From: Anaerolinea thermophila
GTDB lineage: Bacteria; Chloroflexota; Anaerolineae; Anaerolineales; DRKV01
Assembly (NCBI GenBank): GCA_020722405.1
Contig: DYKW01000011.1
Location: 1-19,215, forward strand
Direction of reading: 5' to 3'
DNA: 19,215 nt
Below the pieces are notes generated by a model that made no database searches, had not been told where the DNA came from, and saw nothing but the letters and a program-made list of their open reading frames with translations. Shown here one piece after another: positions 14,242 to 19,215 of the stretch; position 1 is the stretch's first letter, and each line of letters starts with the position of its first letter. The translations under genes were made by a program, and so were the position numbers.

Positions 14242-15081
14242 CTACGAAAACAATATGCTCCCCAATTCCTTGCGATATTGCGCCGTTAGCGGTTCCTCAT
14301 CACCCCACAGTTCCAGGATGCTCAACACCAGGGCACGGGCTTTCCCGTTGCCAAAGGTTTTCTCGGCGCGCAGAATATCCAACAACCCGTCCAGGGCTGC
14401 AGGGAAGTTGCCTCGTTCTACAAGGCTAACCGCCCGCCACCAGGCGGCTTCCAGAGGGGTATTTTCTTCTGGCGGGCCGGCAAACCGCAGTTGCGTGAGT
14501 GCCTCGGCCATCGGTAGCAATGCCTTGGCGCGTGGGGAGCCCGGGCTGTCTTCTGGCACGCTGTGCAAAACCGCCAGTGCGTCTTTGCCGCGTCCCTGCC
14601 ATAACAGGCTCTCTCCATATCCTAACAACGCTGCCGGGTAGCCTGGGTGCGTGGATAAGTATTCTGCGAAGGTCTGCTCAGCGCCCTTCGCCTCGTGCAA
14701 CCGCAACAGGCTAAACCCTTTTTCTAGTAACAACTGTGAGGTATCGGGGAGGATGCTTTGCATGAAGGCACGCACTTGCGTTTCGTTCAAGTTGCCGCTC
14801 AAACGGGCGATATTTTGCCCCAGGTGAAAGGCGCGCAGTGCTGGAATGCTCTGTACCTGAAAGCGGCGTGTTAACTTTTGGTTTTCATCCACGTTGACGC
14901 GCGCCAGGCGAAATAGCCCACGGTATTCTTCGGCCATTTCGCGCAACACGTTGTCTACCACCCGGCAAGGGATGCACCAGGGAGCCCAAAAATGCACCAC
15001 CACCAGCGTCTCTTGCTGGGAGTAGGCAATCACTTCATAATCGAAACTGCTGTCGGTAACGTCAATCACGTGTCCAGGCAT
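14242..15081 (-). CDS. thioredoxin-TPR protein, CnoX (YbbN)-like
   Basis: This 279-aa cytoplasmic protein has an N-terminal thioredoxin domain (about 1-110), with active site FWAPWCIPC (Cys36 and Cys39) and the cis-proline of SIPALRAF. A C-terminal TPR-like helical part (~120-279) follows. Length and architecture match CnoX/YbbN chaperedoxins, which protect proteins from oxidation and pass them to GroEL or DnaK. Unlike E. coli CnoX, which lacks the second-position cysteine, this protein keeps a full CxxC pair and could be redox active. The ATG at 15081 starts 15 nt after the upstream gene's stop, so they are probably co-transcribed. The GroEL connection is family knowledge, not shown here. 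Confidence 0.85.
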   Translation of the reverse strand: MPGHVIDVTDSSFDYEVIAYSQQETLVVVHFWAPWCIPCRVVDNVLREMAEEYRGLFRLARVNVDENQKLTRRFQVQSIPALRAFHLGQNIARLSGNLNETQVRAFMQSILPDTSQLLLEKGFSLLRLHEAKGAEQTFAEYLSTHPGYPAALLGYGESLLWQGRGKDALAVLHSVPEDSPGSPRAKALLPMAEALTQLRFAGPPEENTPLEAAWWRAVSLVERGNFPAALDGLLDILRAEKTFGNGKARALVLSILELWGDEEPLTAQYRKELGSILFS

Positions 15082-15096
15082 AGTTCACTCGTTATC

Positions 15097-15516
15097 TCAC
15101 TCATCATCGGGGGCGATGCTACCGGGTTGTTCGACTTCTAAGACTTCACCATGTACGTCGATACGCACCCGGAACCCCATCATGCCCAAATAAGCGGCTA
15201 CCTCTTCCGGCAACCCAACCTCCAGTAATTTGGGCAACGTGTCTTTTAAATTGAGTAACTGGTTTTCGATAATTGCTTTAGAAAAGATATCCTCTTGACC
15301 TAATTGTTGCATTGCCATTTCAGCGAGTATGTCTTCGTGTCCGGCAATGCTATCTGCCATAATTTGCAATACCTGCCGATCCACACTTTCCGAAGGAATG
15401 TGGCGCCGGAAGCCGGCATCGTTCACCACATAACACGGTTCGGTGCCCACATAAGCGACCTCAACCGGTTGATCGAATTCATCTACGATTAAACCTTGAA
15501 ACATTGCTTTGGCCAT
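15097..15516 (-). CDS. protein of unknown function
   Basis: I do not recognise this 139-aa protein. It begins MAKAMFQGLIVDEFDQPVEV, a beta-rich segment of about 45 residues. A mainly helical middle follows (DRQVLQIMADSIAGHEDILA... and EDIFSKAIIENQLLNLKDTL), and the end is a beta hairpin-like GFRVRIDVHGEVLEVEQPG. There is no signal peptide or membrane segment. I chose the ATG at 15516 over one at 15549, because the extra residues (RSARKK) look like non-coding sequence and CGGAG lies upstream of the later start. It is likely in one transcript with the CnoX-like gene and perhaps the methyltransferase upstream (78-nt gap). The even codon use and compact spacing make a real gene likely. Confidence 0.75.
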   Translation of the reverse strand: MAKAMFQGLIVDEFDQPVEVAYVGTEPCYVVNDAGFRRHIPSESVDRQVLQIMADSIAGHEDILAEMAMQQLGQEDIFSKAIIENQLLNLKDTLPKLLEVGLPEEVAAYLGMMGFRVRIDVHGEVLEVEQPGSIAPDDE

Positions 15517-15594
15517 TTTTTTTCTTGCACTCCGATTAAAGTTTACCATCTCTTGCGTGCATTTTCCCCTGTATCAGAAAAAATTTATTCATTT

Positions 15595-16227
15595 CTAACG
15601 GGTGTGCAACATGGCATAAGCCGCTATGCCAAACGCCACCGCCACATTGAACGATTCCTTGATGCCCAGCATGGGCAGCGACACGCAACGTTCACAAAGT
15701 GCCAGGATTTCCGGGTCTATGCCGGCACGCTCGTTGCCGATGACCAAAACCAGGGGCGATTGCTCGCTCATTGGAAGAAGATCGAAGAGTGGCTCGGCCC
15801 CCGCGGAGGTTTCCAAAGCCCACAGATGGTACCCGGCCCCTTGGAGTTCGCGGGCAACAGACGGACCGTTCGGGTGGTGCCGCCACCCAATGGTTTTCTC
15901 GGCCCCCAGGGCTGTCTTCGGGACGCGTGGATGGTCTCCGGGGGGCGTAGTGCCGCATAGGTGCAGGCGTTTGACGCCCGCCCCATCGGCAATGCGGAAG
16001 ATGCTGCCCACGTTCCAGGCACTGCGTAGGTTGTCTAGCAGGGCCTCAAGGTGCAGGTTTACTTCTGGGGGGGTGGTCACCTGTGGGGGACGCGCGGGGA
16101 ACGCGGCCTCCCCTCGGGTTGGCGCGCCACAACGGGGACAGCAACCCGCTGCGGGGTCGTTTGTTTCCGCCGGGAAGCGGAATCCACATTCCGGGCGCGT
16201 GCATTCAAACATCCGAAAGGTGTACAT
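15595..16227 (-). CDS. SpoU/TrmH-family RNA 2'-O-methyltransferase with N-terminal zinc ribbon
   Basis: This 210-aa protein has an N-terminal zinc-ribbon-like module (Cys9, Cys14, Cys30 and Cys33; ECTRPECGF...CCPRCGAPT), then a SPOUT methyltransferase domain. The three SpoU motifs are present: NLRSAWNVGSIFRIADGAGV with the catalytic Arg, VIGNERAGI, and LPMLGIKESFNVAVAFGIAAY, which forms the AdoMet-binding trefoil knot. It would methylate a ribose of tRNA or rRNA; the zinc ribbon presumably helps bind RNA. The target position cannot be assigned. The ATG at 16227 lies 6 nt after the L,D-transpeptidase stop; a second ATG at 16212 is possible. Its place at the end of a cell-wall gene string looks like convenience rather than shared function. 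Confidence 0.88.
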   Translation of the reverse strand: MYTFRMFECTRPECGFRFPAETNDPAAGCCPRCGAPTRGEAAFPARPPQVTTPPEVNLHLEALLDNLRSAWNVGSIFRIADGAGVKRLHLCGTTPPGDHPRVPKTALGAEKTIGWRHHPNGPSVARELQGAGYHLWALETSAGAEPLFDLLPMSEQSPLVLVIGNERAGIDPEILALCERCVSLPMLGIKESFNVAVAFGIAAYAMLHTR

Positions 16228-16233
16228 TTTCTT

Positions 16234-17262
16234 TCAGAAGACATCCACGCGCGTACCGCTCTCGGCTACGAGACGTTGTTCTCCCGGCGGCACGGTGGGT
16301 ATGCTCCAGCGGTAAATCCATTTGGAGGCCTGGGGTGTCAGGTTGATACAGCCGTGGCTGCGTGGAAGGCCATAGTCGTTGTGCCAGTAGGTGCCGTGGA
16401 AGGCGATGCCGCTTTCGGTGATGTAGCAAACCCAGGGGACGCCGGGTAAGTCGTAGCCGTTGGAGCCGATTTCTCCGGCTGCCATGTGGCGGAAAGGGCG
16501 CTTGTGGTAGGTGTAGTGCCGGCCGATGGGCGTGCTAAAATTGCCGTTGCTAAAGATTGCGCCGGTGGCAGCCCGTGCCATAAAGACCGGACGGTCGTAT
16601 TCGTAGGCGATCACCAGTTGTTCTCCTAAGCGTACTTCGATGCGTTTGTGTTTGTTGGGCACGTGGGGCGAGAGAGGGGCGAGTTCATTGGCCGGAATGA
16701 CGCGCACGTGCCGCGCCGGGACGTAGTAGTGTAATGCCCATTTGTCCTCCAACAGACGATACCAGGCCTCGCCGCGCGGGTCATGGACGATTTTATCCGT
16801 CCAATGGGTGGTTTCGTAGTATAGGCGGTAGGCGATACTGCTGCTTTCACCGGCGCCCCAGCGCGCTTCGGTGTAGGGTACGGTGACTTCTACCAGCGCA
16901 CCCTCGGCCGGTAGCGCGGCTACAGGCTCATTGAGCACGGTGCGCACCGGCTGAATGTTCCCGGAGTGGGCATAGCCCTCTGTACCAATGCGGTACCACA
17001 CGCGGTTGTAGGGCGGCTCCTCATCGCCAATCGTTGCCCCGGTGATGGGTAAGACAGTGTCGCGCCAGTAGGTACGCACTTTCTCACTGTCGAAATTGGG
17101 TTGCAGGTGTACTTGGATGTTACCGGCCAGTACGCGTCCCTGTTGCCCATCGTATTCCGGTGGGGGCGGGGTGCTTAAATCGAATAATGTGGCGTAAGGG
17201 CGCAAGGCCAATCCACCCAGGCCGAGCAATCCGAGTTTGAGAACTTCGCGGCGCGTAAGCAT
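16234..17262 (-). CDS. L,D-transpeptidase (YkuD), probably Tat-exported
   Basis: This 342-aa exported enzyme forms 3-3 cross-links or attaches groups to peptidoglycan stem peptides. A twin-arginine leader, LTRREVLKLGLLGLGGLAL, opens the protein. A middle region with SH3-like beta repeats follows (about 40-200, e.g. WYRIGTEGYAHSGNIQPV). The YkuD domain (about 205-342) has HGTYWHN at 289 onward and SRSHGCINL with catalytic Cys305. I chose the ATG at 17262, 16 nt after the upstream stop; an in-frame ATG at 17343 would overlap the neighbour and bury the leader. The Tat leader is unusual for this family, and cytoplasmic folding is implied. It is the second of two adjacent L,D-transpeptidases that share the HGTYWHN(D/N)(Y/F)G and SHGC(I/V)NL blocks. 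Confidence 0.92.
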   Translation of the reverse strand: MLTRREVLKLGLLGLGGLALRPYATLFDLSTPPPPEYDGQQGRVLAGNIQVHLQPNFDSEKVRTYWRDTVLPITGATIGDEEPPYNRVWYRIGTEGYAHSGNIQPVRTVLNEPVAALPAEGALVEVTVPYTEARWGAGESSSIAYRLYYETTHWTDKIVHDPRGEAWYRLLEDKWALHYYVPARHVRVIPANELAPLSPHVPNKHKRIEVRLGEQLVIAYEYDRPVFMARAATGAIFSNGNFSTPIGRHYTYHKRPFRHMAAGEIGSNGYDLPGVPWVCYITESGIAFHGTYWHNDYGLPRSHGCINLTPQASKWIYRWSIPTVPPGEQRLVAESGTRVDVF

Positions 17263-17278
17263 GAGACTGTGGGAGAAA

Positions 17279-18352
17279 TCAGTAGTGAATGTTGACCAAT
17301 GTGCCGACAGAGGCCCAGTCGAACAGCCAATGTGCGTCGTCAATCGTCAGGTTGACGCAGCCGTGGCTCATGGGGACGCCAAAGTTGTTGTGCCAGTAGG
17401 TGCCGTGCAGCCCATAGCCGCGGTAGAAATACATCACGTAGGGCACGTTGGGCAGGTAGTAGCCCGGCCCGGCCATGTCGGCGGCCACGTACTTCACGTA
17501 AATGTGGTATTGTCCGGTCACGGTGGGGTGTTGCCATACGCCGGTGGAGACGACGAAGGCGTGGATGAGTTTTTTGCCTTCGTAGGCGTAGGTGCGCTGA
17601 TTGGTCAGGTCAACATCAATCCAGCATTCCCCTTTTTCTACGTTTGGTGGTAATTGTACTTGTGGTACGGGGGTGTTGGTAGGCGGGGCTGTGGTGGGAA
17701 GTGGTGTGAAGGTGGCTGTGGGAAGTGGCGTGGGCGTTTCTGTGGGGGTATCGGTTGGGGTGGATGTTGCCGTAGCCGTAGGGGTTGCTGTAGCGGTAAA
17801 GGTAGGTGTGGGGGTAAAAGTCGCCGTCGCGGTTGGGGTGAGCGTGGGGGTGGCGGTTGGCGTTGGGGTTGGGCTGGCAAAGACCTGTGCCAGGGCATGT
17901 GCCATTGGCTCACCGGCTTTCAAGGCGGCCGGTAACAGTGGGCGCACGGTCCACAACATCAGCACGGCCAGCAAGGCCACTACGAGGGACGCCCAGATGC
18001 GCCGTTGTGGGCGGGGCTCTGGCAATGGGATGGCGCGGGCTGTGACGGTTGCCCTTGGCGGTGGCTGTGAGGGGGATTGGGGTGTGGGCGTTTCTTTGGG
18101 CAAGCGTTGCACTGCCCAGGCCAGTCCGCGGTGGGCACGTTGGCTGTGCGGGTTGATCCGCAAGGCGCGGTTTAGGTAAGACACACTGGCCCGCGGGCTG
18201 CCCACTGCGGCCAGCAATAGCCAGCCTTCTTCCGATTGTGGCTCTAATTCGATTGCCCGTGTTGCCCACCGACGCGCCAACGTGCGCTCACCGCGTTGCA
18301 GGGCTGCTACTGCTTGACGTATTGCCTCTCGGTAGGCGATTGAAGTACTCAT
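17279..18352 (-). CDS. membrane-anchored L,D-transpeptidase with TPR region and Thr/Pro linker
   Basis: This 357-aa protein has a cytoplasmic N-terminal TPR-like region (about 5-85), one membrane segment (~119-138, IWASLVVALLAVLMLW) and a Thr/Pro-rich spacer of ~65 residues (about 160-225, TPT/TAT repeats). An extracellular YkuD domain (~233-357) follows, with His316 and the SHGCVNL motif holding Cys332. It should remodel peptidoglycan outside the membrane, with the stiff spacer reaching into the wall. A TPR on the inner face is unusual and may receive a signal or partner. The ATG at 18352 is one base after the amidase stop (TGATATG), implying coupling; an ATG at 18418 overlaps the amidase and is less likely. 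Confidence 0.92.
   Translation of the reverse strand: MSTSIAYREAIRQAVAALQRGERTLARRWATRAIELEPQSEEGWLLLAAVGSPRASVSYLNRALRINPHSQRAHRGLAWAVQRLPKETPTPQSPSQPPPRATVTARAIPLPEPRPQRRIWASLVVALLAVLMLWTVRPLLPAALKAGEPMAHALAQVFASPTPTPTATPTLTPTATATFTPTPTFTATATPTATATSTPTDTPTETPTPLPTATFTPLPTTAPPTNTPVPQVQLPPNVEKGECWIDVDLTNQRTYAYEGKKLIHAFVVSTGVWQHPTVTGQYHIYVKYVAADMAGPGYYLPNVPYVMYFYRGYGLHGTYWHNNFGVPMSHGCVNLTIDDAHWLFDWASVGTLVNIHY
17660..17875 (-). repeat. low-complexity Thr/Pro-coding tract
   Basis: The segment encodes the TPT/TAT spacer of the upstream L,D-transpeptidase. The plus strand is correspondingly rich in GGTGTGGGNGT-type units and yields a spurious Gly/Val-rich open frame. Such tracts change length easily by slippage. 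Confidence 0.8.
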
Positions 18353-18353
18353 A

Positions 18354-19076
18354 TCAAGGGTTGGGAATGTTTTCGTTGTACAAATAACATAACAGACCGT
18401 TGACAATGCCCTGTGCAATGACTTCTGGGTGTTGGGTCAAAATTTCACGGTCCAGATTCATAAATCCTGTTTCGATGATAGCCGCGGGTGTGTTGGGTGA
18501 AATTTCGTTGAAGGCATGGTAACTGGTCATATCCGGGGTGATGCTGTTGTGATAGGGCAGCCCTGTGACGGCGGCGTAGCGGTCGCGAATGCAGGCGACC
18601 AAACGCGTGGCACGCTCCGGCTGGGTGCCGGCCAAGGAGGGGGCTACTTTGTAGCCGGTTGCCAGGTCGTTGATATAGGTGCATGAATCAGCGTGAATGG
18701 AGAGCAATGCCTGTGCCTGGTATCCGTCCAACTGGGGATCGAACTCTTTGAGCAAGTCTACGTTGATATCTTGTTCTGCCAGACGCTGCTGTACAAGCGT
18801 GGCTACACTGAGGTTGATCTCCGCTTCGGTCAGTCCATCGGGGCATACTGCGCCTGAATCGTTGCCCCAGTGTCCAGAGACAATGCCGATATGTGGGCGG
18901 GATGGCGATGTGTTGCCGGTAGTTTGAGTGCTACTTTCTCCGGTGGGGAGCGCATACGGCATGGGAATGGCTTCGCTGCCGAACAAAGTTTGCGATGTCA
19001 GCGCGGTGAATAAGGTGGCAATCACTATGCCTACCAGGAAAACGATGATGACTTGGGAGAATATACGTTTGAGCAT
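18354..19076 (-). CDS. N-acetylmuramoyl-L-alanine amidase (Amidase_3)
   Basis: This 240-aa protein cuts the bond between MurNAc and L-alanine in peptidoglycan. One N-terminal membrane segment (~8-27) works as a signal anchor. The catalytic domain follows, with the zinc ligands His69 (GHWGNDSGA), Glu84 (GLTEAEINL) and His128 (SIHADSC), plus the catalytic Glu202 (IIETGFMN). The first motif differs slightly from the usual GHGGxDPGA. The ATG at 19076 is the start; the promoter at 19083-19111 predicts transcription from about that ATG, so the mRNA may be leaderless. It is the first gene of a probable operon with two L,D-transpeptidases, pairing a wall-cleaving with two wall-linking enzymes. Confidence 0.92.
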   Translation of the reverse strand: MLKRIFSQVIIVFLVGIVIATLFTALTSQTLFGSEAIPMPYALPTGESSTQTTGNTSPSRPHIGIVSGHWGNDSGAVCPDGLTEAEINLSVATLVQQRLAEQDINVDLLKEFDPQLDGYQAQALLSIHADSCTYINDLATGYKVAPSLAGTQPERATRLVACIRDRYAAVTGLPYHNSITPDMTSYHAFNEISPNTPAAIIETGFMNLDREILTQHPEVIAQGIVNGLLCYLYNENIPNP

Positions 19077-19082
19077 GTTTTG

Positions 19083-19111
19083 ATAGTACCTTAAATGCGC
19101 ATAGATGACAA
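19083..19111 (-). promoter_or_regulatory. sigma70-type promoter of the cell-wall operon
   Basis: On the minus strand TTGTCA (19106-19111) and TACTAT (19083-19088) have a 17-bp spacer. The start would fall at about 19076-19077, on the amidase ATG. An AAGGT that could serve as ribosome site lies inside the promoter, so it would not be in the message. Confidence 0.65.
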
Positions 19112-19131
19112 GGAGGGTTGAGCCGATTTCA

Positions 19132-19163
19132 TTTAGTTGGGTAGTTCGATAGTTGGATAGTTC
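19132..19163. repeat. short tandem octamer repeat, second site
   Basis: Four octamers in phase, TTTAGTTG, GGTAGTTC, GATAGTTG and GATAGTTC, read on the minus strand as NAACTAYC units. They are related to the CCTAACTA array at 8206-8253. Confidence 0.72.
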
Positions 19164-19178
19164 GTATCATCTCAATAA
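19162..19178. repeat. 17-bp intergenic repeat, copy 2 (inverted)
   Basis: This is the exact reverse complement of 8289-8305. It abuts the octamer array. The last bases of the window (AACGCTAAGACGC, 19203-19215) look like the start of yet another short intergenic repeat, cut off by the window edge. Confidence 0.7.
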
Positions 19179-19215
19179 TTCGGGGTAGTGGTTTGCTATT
19201 TTAACGCTAAGACGC

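Noticed and set aside
15626..16315. 229-codon plus-strand frame opposite the RNA methyltransferase
   Set aside because: The minus-strand frame has all three SpoU motifs; the plus-strand frame is a GC-driven shadow.
17601..18179. Gly/Val-rich 192-codon plus-strand frame
   Set aside because: It is the complement of the Thr/Pro spacer of the L,D-transpeptidase, and its repetitive VGVGV sequence is an artefact of that tract.

Overview
The window looks like a chromosomal segment of a Chloroflexota bacterium, most likely Anaerolineae-like. This is an inference from several traits together: base composition near 50 % G+C, a leucine T-box, tandem L,D-transpeptidases of which one carries a long Thr/Pro linker, a CnoX-like Trx-TPR protein, and many short tandem or palindromic intergenic repeats. 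No single gene fixes the taxon. There is no phage, integrase, transposase, CRISPR array or rRNA. Most genes are housekeeping genes.

Left part (1-3330): two tRNA-Ala genes with anticodons CGC and GGC each have a near-consensus sigma70 promoter and share a terminator. A T-box riboswitch with a CUC leucine specifier follows, then leuS. A long palindromic terminator separates leuS from the convergent genes that follow.

Middle part (3355-12027, all minus strand): a PAPS-type sulfotransferase comes first. Next is a tightly coupled lipid operon of CDP-alcohol phosphatidyltransferase, LpxL/PatA-like acyltransferase and PAP2 phosphatase. A phoU-arsC pair follows, preceded by three 11-bp-spaced TTAAC repeats that look like a Pho box. 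Last is a 1,211-residue membrane receptor (extracellular sensor, HAMP, PAS, three GAF domains, HD-GYP), which probably degrades cyclic di-GMP. The gap between phoU and this receptor holds a mosaic of short tandem repeats. Part of it recurs in the last 100 bases of the window.

Right part: a small PH-like membrane protein and tyrS lie on the plus strand. The tyrS Shine-Dalgarno sequence sits directly behind a terminator-like hairpin that can also form a pseudoknot. Just after tyrS is a 58-codon stump of an APC amino-acid permease, ending at a 16-bp perfect palindrome. A minus-strand gene string (19076 to 14242) encodes an Amidase_3 cell-wall hydrolase, two L,D-transpeptidases, a zinc-ribbon SpoU/TrmH RNA methyltransferase, an unknown protein and a CnoX-like protein. 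The first three form a peptidoglycan remodelling unit whose promoter implies a leaderless mRNA.

I see no convincing new multi-gene system. The observations most worth checking are the Pho box driving phoU-arsC, the tyrS leader structure, the short tandem repeat elements shared between two intergenic regions, and the structured GC-rich intergenic element at 6589-6701.
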